Positions 26,817 to 34,908 of a stretch of DNA of 64,000 nucleotides are shown piece after piece (within the stretch, counting starts at the first letter, position 1; the number at the start of each line of letters is the position of its first letter). The notes beneath the pieces are model-generated. The model searched no databases. It was not told where the DNA came from and worked only from the letters and a program-made list of their open reading frames with translations. The stretch comes from Ardenticatenaceae bacterium. GTDB lineage: Bacteria > Chloroflexota > Anaerolineae > Promineifilales > Promineifilaceae. The stretch covers positions 248,001 through 312,000 of the forward strand of contig JACKBS010000010.1 of assembly GCA_020634435.1 (NCBI GenBank). Direction: 5' to 3'. The position numbers and the translations under genes are program-made.

Positions 26817-26845
26817 GAGGGAGAGGGTGAACTTCTCCCTCTTTT
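26817..26845 (+). terminator. Terminator of the receptor kinase gene
   Basis: GAGGGAGA (26817-26824) pairs with TCTCCCTC (26834-26841), followed by TTTT. It starts about 40 bases after the kinase stop codon. The intervening AAGTGATAAGTAAAAGTGA resembles sequence near 41980. Confidence 0.7.
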
Positions 26846-26887
26846 GTTTCTACCAATTTGTATGATGACGATAAAAAGGATGAGATG

Positions 26888-27463
26888 ATGTTAGATTTTA
26901 CGGCCGTTCGTAACAAAGAAATGACTTATGCCGAATTGGTGGCCGATTTGACCGTGGCGGACTTGCGTGCCCTGACAAACGAAATTATTGATTATCAGCT
27001 GGGCCTGCTGGCCAGCTGCACGGATGCCGATGTGGTGTTTACGCCCGTTGACCCCAATGCCCACGATCCTTACGCGGCAGAGAAGTCTGATGAGGGTATT
27101 GCCTGGAATCTGGGGCATTTGATTGTGCACGTGACTGCCTCGTCGGAGGAGAGTGCGGCTTTGGCGGCCGAGATGGCGCGTGGGGTGGAGCGGGACGGCC
27201 GTTCCCGCAGCGAGATTTCGTGGGAAACGGTAACCACTATTGCCCAATGTCAACATCGCTTGGAAGAGAGCCGCCGGATGCGTCTGGCCAGCCTGGAGAT
27301 GTGGCCCGATGAGCCGTACCTGGACAACAAGGTGACACCCTGGGCGGTCATTGGGGAGATTGATGCATACGGCCGTTTTGTTCTGGGTTTGAGCCATGAT
27401 CAGGGACATCTGCCCCAGATTGAAGACGTGATTGCTCAGGCCAAAGCGGCTCGTGGTGCTTAG
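26888..27463 (+). CDS. DinB-like (DinB/YfiT superfamily) protein
   Basis: 191-residue helical protein. AWNLGHLIVHVTASSEESA in the second helix and the C-terminal LSHDQGHLPQIEDVI place His residues where DinB/YfiT four-helix bundles bind a divalent metal. Members act as thiol-dependent transferases or are uncharacterised. Start at 26888 (MLDFTAVRN) with AAGGA seven bases upstream; the adjacent ATG at 26885 is equally possible. Monocistronic, followed by an intergenic repeat cluster. Confidence 0.7.
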   Translation: MLDFTAVRNKEMTYAELVADLTVADLRALTNEIIDYQLGLLASCTDADVVFTPVDPNAHDPYAAEKSDEGIAWNLGHLIVHVTASSEESAALAAEMARGVERDGRSRSEISWETVTTIAQCQHRLEESRRMRLASLEMWPDEPYLDNKVTPWAVIGEIDAYGRFVLGLSHDQGHLPQIEDVIAQAKAARGA

Positions 27464-27466
27464 GAG

Positions 27467-27498
27467 GTAATTGGGTAACTGGGTAATTGAGTAATTGT
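27467..27498. repeat. GTAATTGGGTAACTGGGTAA-type tandem repeat
   Basis: Three imperfect units of (G)TAATTGGGTAA/GTAACTGGGTAATTGAG follow the DinB-like gene. The same motif recurs in inverted orientation at 34391-34449, so it is a dispersed intergenic element. Confidence 0.6.
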
Positions 27499-27519
27499 TT
27501 GCGGATTGGCTGGTTTTGT

Positions 27520-27598
27520 TCAGCATGACAGTGGTACTTGAGTTGTCATGCTGAGAGCCTGTGCTGAGGCTGCCGAAGTATCCTCCGAAGCATCCCGC
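27520..27598. repeat. Palindromic intergenic element, copy A
   Basis: TCAGCATGACA (27520-27530) pairs with TGTCATGCTGA (27544-27554). The right outer arm GAAGCATCCCGC is present at 27587-27598, while the left outer arm is degenerate. It is the same family as 27655-27728. Confidence 0.65.
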
Positions 27599-27654
27599 CA
27601 ACTTGAGCATTGGCTAAGCCTTGGTTTTGGTCAGGCTCTTGTTATGTGATCCTT

Positions 27655-27728
27655 GCGGGATGCTTCACTGCGTTCAGCATGACAGTGGCACTAGAGTTGT
27701 CATGCTGAGGTCCCCCGAAGCATCCCGC
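27655..27728. repeat. Palindromic intergenic element, copy B (complete)
   Basis: Nested inverted repeat: outer arms GCGGGATGCTTC (27655-27666)/GAAGCATCCCGC (27717-27728) and inner arms TCAGCATGACA (27674-27684)/TGTCATGCTGA (27698-27708), all perfect. A half copy lies at 55847-55877. No ORF of its own, so a REP/MITE-like unit. Confidence 0.75.
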
Positions 27729-27770
27729 CCGCCTAATTCGCAAAGCCTTGGCCCAGGTCGAGTTCGTGTT

Positions 27771-28421
27771 ATGGATTCAACTATGAAGTTACGTTGGTTA
27801 GATTTAGCCGAGAGTTTAGATATTCCCGAAGCGGCTGCTGAAAAAATCTGGCGCGAATTGGCGGCGGCGTATGGGGAGAACGGCCGTTTCTACCATAACC
27901 TCCATCACATTCAGCATGCGCTGGCCGTGGCCGAACAATTGCAAGCGGTGGCGACGGATTTTACGGCCGTTCAGCTGGCGCTCTGGTTTCATGATGTGGT
28001 GTACGATCCGCGCCGCAGCGACAACGAGGCGCAAAGTGCCGCTTTTGCCGAGCGTGTGCTGCGCCCGTTGGGTTTCCCAAACGAGAGGCTGGAGACCATC
28101 AAAGCGCTCATTTTGGTGACCCAAACCCACGAAACGGCCGTTGCTGATCCGAACGTGTGGGTGATGCTGGATGCTGATCTGGCCATCCTCAGCGCGCCAC
28201 CGGCGCAGTACGACGCCTACGCGCGGGCCATCCGGCAGGAGTACAGCTTTGTGCCGGAAGAGCAGTACATGGTGGGGCGAACGGCCGTCTTGCAGAAATT
28301 TTTGGCGCGGTCACCGTTTTACTTTACCGAGCAGATGCGGATGGGGGGAGATACGGCCGTTTACGCAAATTTGAAACGTGAGCTGGCGCAGTTACAAAAG
28401 CGGAACACAGAGGGGCACTGA
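27771..28421 (+). CDS. HD-domain metal-dependent phosphohydrolase (COG4339-like)
   Basis: 216 residues. YHNLHHIQHAL and WFHDVVYDP are the HD-superfamily metal-binding blocks in the form seen in predicted HD phosphohydrolases of about 200 residues. A downstream conserved Asp lies in MLDADLAIL, and RQEYSFVPEEQYMVGR is also family-like. Substrate unknown. Start at 27771 (AGGTCGAG upstream) or 27783. The last codons (RNTEGH) are formed by the left arm of an intergenic palindrome, so the native C-terminus may have been altered by repeat insertion. Confidence 0.75.
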   Translation: MDSTMKLRWLDLAESLDIPEAAAEKIWRELAAAYGENGRFYHNLHHIQHALAVAEQLQAVATDFTAVQLALWFHDVVYDPRRSDNEAQSAAFAERVLRPLGFPNERLETIKALILVTQTHETAVADPNVWVMLDADLAILSAPPAQYDAYARAIRQEYSFVPEEQYMVGRTAVLQKFLARSPFYFTEQMRMGGDTAVYANLKRELAQLQKRNTEGH

Positions 28422-28496
28422 GAACCGCAGAGCTGCACAGAGATTGCGCTTTTTCTCTGTGAACCTCTGTGCCACCTCTGCGCAACTCTGTGTTCC
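28402..28496. repeat. Palindromic CACAGAG-type intergenic repeat
   Basis: GGAACACAGAG (28402-28412) pairs with CTCTGTGTTCC (28486-28496). Further GCAGAG/CTCTGC and CACAGAG/CTCTGTG pairs lie inside. It overlaps the end of the HD gene and separates it from the convergent APH-like gene. Confidence 0.7.
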
Positions 28497-28521
28497 TAAA
28501 GTTTTCCCCTCAACAGGCCTG

Positions 28522-29514
28522 CTACCAATAGTAATCGGTCCATTCACGCAGCAGTTTGGTATCGCGGGCAATTAGGTCATCGCGCAGCTTGTTGCCCCAC
28601 ACATAATAAAGTGTGTCATACAAGTACCCCATGTTGAAAATACGGCGGAAGGGCACAAATGTTTTGTAAACCGCTTCAATTTCAGAGTTGGATAAACCGC
28701 CGATTGTTTCATATCCGTACAGAAAACTTTCCAGCCGCCTTTTTCGTTTGTCGGCCGCTGCCTCGTCCAGACCAGCGCTAAACATGCCTAAAAACGGCGA
28801 GATATCATATGCCCGCCAGCCGTAACCGCAGAAGTCGAAATCAATGATGGTGAGATTGCCGTCATGCCGTTTATGGATGTTGCCCGTGTACATGTCGCCA
28901 TGACAAAGCCCCCAGTTCCAGTTGCGGGCGTTATTTTGAATGTGCTCCTTGATTTCTTTGACCAGGCTTTTCAGGAAAGACATATCAATTTGGTGATTGA
29001 TTTTGTTGTACGCGGCCAATATTTCAATCGATCGGTCTAAAAATAGCTGATCATCGAGTTTCCAGCGCTGGGGCGTTGTGGGCATCACATCGAGCAGCAT
29101 GTGCATGCTTGAAAATAAACGGCCGATTTCGGCTATTTCTGCGGCATCAAGACCAACATCATCACAGGATGCCCCGCCTGCATCCGAAAAAAGCACGCCA
29201 TACCGCATGCCCTCCGGCGCGTCGATAGGCAAGAGATACTGCCCGTTTTGCATGGGGATGGGATAGGCCACGGACAAGCCCGATAGCTTCAGGTAGTTGA
29301 CGATCTCAACTTCGGCGGCAACGGCCGTTTCATCCACATCTTTTCTGGCATAGATTTTGAAAAAGTAATGAAGGTTGCCATCGGTGAATCGGTAAATGTC
29401 ATTGACGCCCCGGTATTCAAACAGGCAGGTTGCGCCGGGGAGAAAATCCCCGTACTGCTCTGTTATTCTTTGCTGTATGTCAGCTGTGCTTATGGTCGAG
29501 CGAATGATTTGCAT
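28522..29514 (-). CDS. APH/choline-kinase-fold phosphotransferase
   Basis: 330 residues of the aminoglycoside-phosphotransferase/homoserine-kinase-like superfamily. The catalytic loop is GLCHGDMYTGNIH (HxDxxxxN) and the metal-binding Asp motif is IIDFDFCGYGWRAYD. The N-lobe includes YFFKIYARKD with the expected Lys. Members phosphorylate small molecules or proteins (SrkA-like); no substrate can be inferred, and there is no reason to call it a resistance gene. The gene downstream on this strand is separated from the HD gene by the palindromic repeat. Confidence 0.8.
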   Translation of the reverse strand: MQIIRSTISTADIQQRITEQYGDFLPGATCLFEYRGVNDIYRFTDGNLHYFFKIYARKDVDETAVAAEVEIVNYLKLSGLSVAYPIPMQNGQYLLPIDAPEGMRYGVLFSDAGGASCDDVGLDAAEIAEIGRLFSSMHMLLDVMPTTPQRWKLDDQLFLDRSIEILAAYNKINHQIDMSFLKSLVKEIKEHIQNNARNWNWGLCHGDMYTGNIHKRHDGNLTIIDFDFCGYGWRAYDISPFLGMFSAGLDEAAADKRKRRLESFLYGYETIGGLSNSEIEAVYKTFVPFRRIFNMGYLYDTLYYVWGNKLRDDLIARDTKLLREWTDYYW

Positions 29515-29538
29515 CTTGGAGACCTGTTGAGAGCAGGG

Positions 29539-30159
29539 CTACTCAGGTAACGCTTCCAGTGGACCGATCCATGTTTCGGCAAAGGCCAAAAAGGCTGTGC
29601 TGGAAAATTGCCCATCCGCTGCCTGAGTCACCCTTGCTTCTCCCGCTATTCGTTTCCCGTTTAGCTGAATCTGGCCCATCTGGCAGGGACAAATGACGGT
29701 TGTTAAGTCATAGGCCACTTCACCTGCGGGAAATCGTGGCCAGATCACTTGTTTCCGATCCAATATTTTGTGCCATTCTACCACGATTGGCGTCTGCGGC
29801 GTCTGACAAGTTACCTGGTAACGTTCGCCATCAAAGGTGTGATGACATTGTGCCTCTGTATAAGGCAGACTGTTGATAGGCACATCCTGAAACTCAGGGA
29901 AATGCTGGGTCAGATTCTCTACTAGCACCTGGGCCAGGTCGCGGTTGTCTGTAAAAATGGCTCCGTGACCCACCTCAGCTAACGGCGCATTCGCCGGATT
30001 TAACCAGAGTACAAGCACATGGCCGACGCCAAAAGGGCTGTCCGTACAATACCAATAACTCACGACGGCAATGGCCTGTTCTGTTCCTGGCAGGTACAGG
30101 GTCATCCCTGGGTTTTCACCGCTAAAGAAAACGGGGCGCTTTATTTCAATCATGGTCAC
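29539..30159 (-). CDS. Conserved hypothetical protein
   Basis: 206 residues, soluble, rich in beta-strand and aromatic residues (MTMIEIKRPVFFSGENPG, VLVLWLNPAN, TVICPCQMGQIQLNG). A CPC motif and several His suggest possible metal binding, but no family is recognised. A GTG start at 30159 is chosen because GAGG lies seven bases upstream; ATG at 30153 is the alternative. It lies 24 bases upstream of the APH-like gene on the same strand, so the two probably form an operon. Confidence 0.6.
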   Translation of the reverse strand: MTMIEIKRPVFFSGENPGMTLYLPGTEQAIAVVSYWYCTDSPFGVGHVLVLWLNPANAPLAEVGHGAIFTDNRDLAQVLVENLTQHFPEFQDVPINSLPYTEAQCHHTFDGERYQVTCQTPQTPIVVEWHKILDRKQVIWPRFPAGEVAYDLTTVICPCQMGQIQLNGKRIAGEARVTQAADGQFSSTAFLAFAETWIGPLEALPE

Positions 30160-30243
30160 AACGTTACCTCGTTGCAAAGGATTGACGCCATTTTATCCAA
30201 AACTGCTGTTTCCGCCGCCAATGGACTAAATAGTGGCACGTAG

Positions 30244-30426
30244 CAGGGCGAGGAGTACGGCCGTATTCATCATCAACCGCACCACACCCACCCGGCGCAC
30301 ACGCCGTTTGTCTCTCGTAAAGTAAAAATCGTAGACTTGCAACAACCCGAAGGAATGCCTGATAACTGGGAAACGAAAGGTTATATCTTCTTGAGCACGA
30401 CGGCGATAAACTCAACTAAGGCTTAG
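30244..30426 (+). pseudogene. Possible C-terminal remnant of an unknown gene
   Basis: A start-less frame of 60 codons ends at TAG 30424-30426. It has natural-looking protein composition near its end (IVDLQQPEGMPDNWETKG). It borders the insertion-sequence graveyard, so it may be the tail of a deleted gene. Chance cannot be excluded. Confidence 0.25.
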
Positions 30427-30449
30427 TGTTATTTTCAGAAAGCTCTTTA

Positions 30450-30930
30450 TCAAAGTGTCTGGAATGTTTGTTGAATTGATTTTGCTCTTTGAAGAAGATC
30501 ATCATAAGTAAGTATAGATAATTTTTCACCGAAGAAAATATTTCTGAAACGTAATTTCGTAATGGCTTCGTTAGACATACCTTTTGTTCTGCCAATTACT
30601 ACAAACCCGCGAGGCTGTGTTATTCCTGGTAAGTTTTCTCTAGCATATGCATGGTTTTTTTCTATCCACTCCAGCCAGTCTAAAACTTGTTGTTCTGCAT
30701 GGATTAGACAGGCTGTCGGGTTTGATTTTTTTTGTGAATAATTTGTGTGTACTGGCTTCTATTTCCACCAGATCAATCTGACCGTTCCAACGAACTAATG
30801 CGTAGTCCATCTCATATTCTGACCCTAACGCCTGCTTTGGTATCACAAGCTGATAATCTAAGCCAAACAGTATTGGATTATCTGTTAAACACCTTTGCAA
30901 TTCAGATTCATTTCGTGTGCTATCATTTAA
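30450..30930 (-). pseudogene. Shedu/DUF4263-like nuclease gene, frameshifted and 5'-truncated
   Basis: Minus-strand frame one gives LQRCLTDNPILFG, LGSEYEMDYALVRWNGQIDLVEIE and KLFTKK. After a run of eight A (30726-30733) the reading continues one frame over as SNPTACLIHAEQQVLDWLEW, RGFVVIGRTKGMS and LSILTYDDLLQRA, ending with TGA at 30450-30452. Joined, this matches the pattern of DUF4263 (Shedu SduA-type) proteins: PD-(D/E)XK-like D...EIE block, HA.QQV.DW..WI helix and C-terminal TYDDLL. Seven A would restore the frame. The 5' end is cut by the IS630-type element, whose terminal repeat begins at 30931. No ACGGCCGT copies and AT-rich codons suggest acquired DNA. Shedu is a known anti-phage nuclease family; function here is inferred and the gene is probably dead. 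Confidence 0.6.
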
Positions 30931-32142
30931 TACATTGTTTCAAAGGTAACCTGAACAATCGCATATTATAAGAATTGTTGCTAATCTCAGAGGATGTCAA
31001 ATAAAAACCACATCCAATTAAGTGAAGCAGATCAGGCCAATCTCAAAGAGCTAATCAGCAAAGGTAGCATTTCAGCCAGAACGTATCGGCGCGCCTTCGC
31101 CTTGCTGGAATTGCATCGCGGACAAACTTATACGGCCGTAAGTCAAACAGTCGGCGTTACCAAGCAAGCGGTCTCCATTTGGGCCACAAATTACCGCGAA
31201 AATGGTTTGGTTTTCTTGACTGATAGGCCAAAAAGTGGACGTCCTAAAAGATATCCAGTGTAGATGAAGCCAAAATCACGGCCTTGGCCTGTTCAGACCC
31301 ACCGGAAGGCTACAGCCAGTGGACGCTTCGTTTGCTAGCTGACCATGCCGTGGAATTAATTGAAGCGGATGCCATTTCCTACAGTGAGGTCAGAAGAATT
31401 CTGAAAAAACGAACTCAAGCCACACCTGAAACGGCAGTGGTGCATTGGTCAGATAACGAGCCAGTTTATCGCGGCGATGGAACGAATCTTGTAGCTCTAT
31501 TCACTACCCTATGGTCCAGCCTATCCAGTCGTCTGCTTTGATGAACGGCCTTGTTTCCTCATTGGTGACAAGGTAGAGCCAATTGCTCTGCAAACCGGTC
31601 AGGTCAAAAAGAACACTACGCCTACGAAAACATGGGTCATGTGCGCTGTTAGCCGCTATTGAACCACTGACGGGCAACCGGGTGGCTCAGGTGCAACTAC
31701 AGCGAACCAAGAAAGAGTTTACGCTCATTTGCCAGGCCATTGCCGCCGCTTATCCACACGCCAAACAGATTCGGCTGGTGTTAGATAACCTGAATACCCA
31801 TACAACAGGTGCCTTCTATGACCATTTGCCTGCGGATGAAGCCTGGGCTTTGGCCCAACGATTTGTGTTTTATCACACACCTAAATCAGCCAGCTGGCTA
31901 AACATGATCGAGATTGAGTTCTCCGCCTTAGCACGCCTTTGCCTCGACTGTCGTATCCCGACGATGGCAAAGCTTGAAAAGGAAGTCCTCACTTTTTTAA
32001 CCACCGGTCAGAACAGCAGGTAAAAATCAACTGGCTGTTCACGATTGATGATTGTCGAGAGAAGCTCAATTCAAAATATGCGGTTGTTAACGATGCGAAC
32101 ACAAAGTTCGCCAAGTGTTAAGAATTCTTATGAAACAATGTA
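30931..32142 (+). mobile_element. IS630-type insertion sequence, decayed
   Basis: A 1.2-kb element bounded by perfect 12-bp inverted ends TACATTGTTTCA (30931-30942) and TGAAACAATGTA (32131-32142), each including the TA dinucleotide expected of IS630/Tc1-type target duplication. It carries a broken transposase gene. Confidence 0.75.
30994..32121 (+). pseudogene. IS630-family transposase, multiply frameshifted
   Basis: The helix-turn-helix part (GVTKQAVSIWATNYRENG) is in the first frame. It breaks at TAG 31261 and continues as DEAKITALACSDPPEGYSQW, then in another frame as QWCIGQITSQF up to an in-frame TAG (~31486). The first DDE aspartate is in PVVCFDERP, the second in IRLVLDNLNTHT and the glutamate in NMIEIEFSAL; it ends with WLFTIDDCREKL and TAA 32119-32121. 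At least three frame changes, most at A-runs, and one amber codon separate these blocks. The transposase cannot be made as one protein. Confidence 0.8.
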
Positions 32143-32143
32143 T

Positions 32144-32272
32144 TTAATTTACGCTCTAATTCAACAATTGCGAAATTTAGTCCAGAAAGAAGCCGATCGG
32201 CTTGACTTAACATCGTTAATTAATAAAGTAACTGAAACTTTTCAAAGTGGAGGAATCGTGCATCATAGATAA
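32144..32272 (+). pseudogene. Short unassigned fragment between two IS elements
   Basis: Plus-strand frame LIYALIQQLRNLVQKEADRL...INKVTETFQSGGIVHHR ends with TAA at 32270-32272 and looks like a helical protein tail. The opposite strand encodes MLSQADRLLSGLNFAIVELERKL, which could be the N-terminal part of the Shedu-like gene split off by the IS630 insertion, although the frames do not join cleanly. Neither reading is secure. Confidence 0.25.
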
Positions 32273-32295
32273 AAACCCGACCAAAGGCGATATCT

Positions 32296-33144
32296 ATGAG
32301 CACGATCCCTACCAGTATAACCAAAGAGCAGTTCGAGCAACACATTCGGCCATTTATCACGACCGCCCGGCGCGGCTACGAATGTCAGATTGATTTGTAC
32401 AAAGTGTTTAACTACATTCTCTACCGTTATCACACTGGCTGTCAGTGGCAATCGCTACCGATTCAGCCTGATGCCCAAGACCCGTCTCGCAGAGAAATCA
32501 GCCCTGATGCGGTGGCTTACCACCATCGTAAATGGAGTCGAGATGGCAGTTACGAACGTATTTGGCAAGGTAGCATCAGGACGATTATCGATGACCTGGA
32601 TTTATCGGTGCTCAACCAGGATGGCAGTCATGCAATCGCCTAGAAGGGAGGCGAATCGGTTGCCTACCAGCGGCGCAAGCGAGCTAATACGACCAACATC
32701 CTGCCCTTTACCGAGCGCAATGGTTACATTGTGGCCTCGACAGAGTTGGTAGCGGGCAACCATAATGACGCTTGGAATCTAAAAGAGCATTTGCAAACGG
32801 CTATCAAGCAAATGAAACAAATCGGGTTGAAGGTGGCTGGTGCGTATTTCAATGCTGACCCTGGATTTGACACTAAAGCTGCGCGCAAGACCTGCTTCAA
32901 TCATGACATCGTTCCTAACATCAAGGAAAACAAGCGCAATCGCAAGAAAACGAAGCGTGGTCCGAAACGATTGTTTGATGAAACCGTATACAAAGACCGC
33001 TTTGCCAGCGAACGCAGCTTTGCCTGGATTGATAAATTCCGAGGCTTGTTGTTAAGATTCGATAGAGAGGATGCCAATTTTCTGGGCGGTCACCACATAG
33101 CCTTCGCGATGATTAATCTGCGCCATGTGTTGGCACCGCTCTAA
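32296..33144 (+). pseudogene. IS5-type transposase with an in-frame amber codon
   Basis: One continuous frame of 282 codons interrupted only by TAG at 32641-32643. Before it: YHTGCQWQSLP, YHHRKWSRDGSYERIW and DLSVLNQDGSH, with the first DDE aspartate in DGSH. After it: KGGESVAYQRRKRANTTN, STELVAGNHNDAW, the second Asp in FNADPGFD, and the C-terminal FASERSFAWIDKFRGLLLRFDR with the catalytic-Glu region Y/R...E. This is IS5/IS1182-like organisation. The stop replaces a residue in the conserved AKRGGE-type stretch. TAG is a normal stop elsewhere in this window, so the gene is inactive. Element ends were not resolved. Confidence 0.75.
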
Positions 33145-33168
33145 TAAGTTTCATTCAATCAGATTAAA

Positions 33169-33187
33169 CCACTGCCTCCGGCAGTGG
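33169..33187. mobile_element. IS200/IS605-type left-end hairpin
   Basis: CCACTGCCTCCGGCAGTGG forms a compact imperfect hairpin about 85 bases upstream of the TnpA start, where IS200/IS605 elements keep the subterminal hairpin recognised by TnpA. Confidence 0.55.
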
Positions 33188-33272
33188 AAAAAGTAACGGT
33201 TCTACCAGTGCATTGAGAATGACGAGTAGTATCTATCTACCTAGAAGGTGCGAAACTAATAGGAGATAGACA

Positions 33273-33569
33273 ATGACTACTCGTCAATTTAAGAAGTTAG
33301 CCCACTCATTGTATGAGTGCAAGTATCACATCGTATTCTGTCCAAAGTATCGTTACAAAATCCTGCAACAGGAGGTAGAGACGTATCTCAAAGAACAAAT
33401 CTACCGACTGTGCAGCCAAAAGGACGGCGTAGAAGTATTGGAAGTAAACATTCAAGAAGACCACATCCATCTAGTAGTATCGCTGCCACCCAAATATGCG
33501 GTGTCAGAATTCGTGGGCTTCCTGAAAGGAAAACTGGCTCTACGAACATTTGACCAATTTCCCCAATAG
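33273..33569 (+). pseudogene. IS200/IS605 TnpA (Y1 transposase), C-terminally truncated
   Basis: 98 residues: YECKYHIVFCPKYRYKIL, the HUH motif EDHIHLVVSLPP, and FVGFLKGKLALRTFDQFPQ, all standard for TnpA of IS200/IS605. Intact enzymes run to about 130-150 residues with the nucleophilic Tyr on a C-terminal helix. Here the frame stops at TAG 33567-33569, exactly where ISKra4-type sequence begins, so the tyrosine is lost. The start has AGGAGA nine bases upstream. Confidence 0.8.
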
Positions 33570-33570
33570 A

Positions 33571-34353
33571 AGCGTACTGCCACCGCGACGTTTGTATGGC
33601 TCGATAGATGGCATCATGGTGCCGACTCAGGCAGAATGGCGCGAGTTGAAAACCGTGTGTTGGTATGAGGTCACGCCCCTATCTGAACGGCAATGGCCCT
33701 CTCGGTACACCGAGCGGCTGGGAAAGTTAGAGGGGTTGAAAGCAACGGCCATTCGCTATCACTGTGACATTCAAGAGGCAGAAGCGTTCTCGACTCTGTT
33801 GTAGTCTACGGGCTGCCACTACTTGGCTGACCGTGCCCAAGAGTTGATTTTCGTATGTGATGGGGCCAGGTGGATTTGGCGGCTGGTTGAGGAGAACTTT
33901 CCCCAGGCCATTCAGATTCTAGACTGGTACCATGCTGTCGAATATCTAACACCAGTGGCCCAGACCTTTTTTCACGATGAGGACAAGCAAAAAGAATGGT
34001 TGGCCACCATGAAGGAACACCTCTGGTTCAGCCGGACTCAAACGGTGATTGACACCTGTCTGGCTTTGGCAACCCCAGCCAGCGTTGCCGACCCAGCGGC
34101 CAAAGCGGCCACTTACTTTCAAAACAACCTGGCACGCATAGACTACGCTCATTTTCGTCAGCAAGGCTATTTGATTGGCAGTGGCGCGGTTGAGAGCGGT
34201 TGTAAACAAATAGGGACCATGCGGCTTAAGCGTTCGGGGGCACACTGGCTAGAAGAGGGAGCGCGTTGGGTGGCTAAGGCACGGGCCGTTTGGCTGAGTG
34301 GTCAGTGGCAAGAAGTGGTACAAAGCAAGTCTGACTTACCGTTTGCCGTTTAA
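33571..34353 (+). pseudogene. ISKra4-type transposase remnant, 5'-truncated with amber codon
   Basis: The frame begins abruptly with SVLPPRRLYGSIDGIMVP, the catalytic-domain start of ISKra4-family transposases, fused to the truncated TnpA. A TAG (33802-33804) interrupts STLL-STGCHYLADRAQ where a Trp would fit (TGG to TAG). After it: FVCDGARWIWRLVEENFP, ILDWYHAVEYL, and the terminal GSGAVESGCKQIGTMRLKRSGAHW with the catalytic glutamate region. The N-terminal third is missing. It is inactive. Confidence 0.75.
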
Positions 34354-34383
34354 CGAGTTTTTACTGCTCCCGAGGGGGGCAGG

Positions 34384-34449
34384 GTGACAAGGTAATTGGG
34401 TAATCGCACGAATTGTGCAGTTATCTAATTACCCAGTTACTCAATTATT
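34384..34449. repeat. Inverted TAATTGGGTAA-type intergenic repeat
   Basis: GGTAATTGGGTAAT (34391-34404) is complementary to ATTACCCAGTTAC (34428-34440), with GCAC/GTGC inside. The preceding GGGTGACAAGG resembles the GTCACC repeats inside mfd (46270-46310). Same family as 27467-27498. Confidence 0.6.
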
Positions 34450-34452
34450 TTC

Positions 34453-34683
34453 TCAATGATGGTCACTGCTAGGCCGCTGACGAAGACTGGCCCAAGCCAC
34501 GATGAGGGCCAGCAAGAAACCACCACCCAAAGCACCTAACCAGATGAGCCAGGGCGTTCCTGGAGCATTTTCCACCATTTCTGTTTCACCATGCTTAGCC
34601 TCGGTTACCGCTTCAGTAACGGCTTCGCTGTCCACGGGTTCACTAGCCGTATTTGCTTCGGCGCAAATGGTTTGGTTTACGAT
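34453..34683 (-). pseudogene. Membrane-anchored C-terminal fragment
   Basis: A minus-strand frame open from 34683 (after TAA) to the stop at 34453 reads CAEANTASEPVDSEAVTEAV, then KHGETEMVENAPGTP, one membrane helix (WLIWLGALGGGFLLALIVAW) and a short basic tail SLRQRPSSDHH. A GTG at 34635 could start a 60-residue protein, but there is no Shine-Dalgarno. The composition looks like the stalk and membrane anchor of a lost surface protein. Confidence 0.35.
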
Positions 34684-34750
34684 TTAATTTGATTGTCTCG
34701 ATATACATTTGTTACTGGGATTAAAGTGACTCTTGTAAGATAGGTCTATT

Positions 34751-34808
34751 AAAAGAATCCTCTGGAAGATGTTGTCATGGTTCAACTATTTCCTCAGAGG
34801 ATTCTTTT
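34751..34808. terminator. Long hairpin with T-tract (possible bidirectional terminator)
   Basis: AAAAGAATCCTCTG (34751-34764) and CAGAGGATTCTTTT (34795-34808) form a 14-bp perfect stem around a 30-base loop, followed by TCTTATTTT. It lies in the 34684-34908 gap, which otherwise shows nothing recognisable. Confidence 0.5.
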
Positions 34809-34908
34809 TCTTATTTTGATGTTAGTGGCCCTCTGTTTGCAGGAGTTTTTTTTGTAGTGATGATTTTAGTAGCATGGTTTAAACCAATTTCTGAAGAGTC
34901 AGTTTGAG

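Noticed and set aside
27467..27728. CRISPR array
   Set aside because: Repeats are palindromic elements with no regular spacer spacing and no cas genes nearby.
28522..29514. Aminoglycoside resistance gene
   Set aside because: Only the generic APH fold motifs are present; the fold is shared by many metabolic and protein kinases.
30994..32121. Programmed frameshifting in the IS630 transposase
   Set aside because: At least three separate frame changes plus an amber codon are needed; programmed systems use one shift.
31261..33804. Amber recoding (TAG read as sense) to explain intact frames across TAG codons
   Set aside because: TAG is the normal stop of meaB, prs and secA in this window, and the same transposons also carry frameshifts and truncations, so decay explains it.
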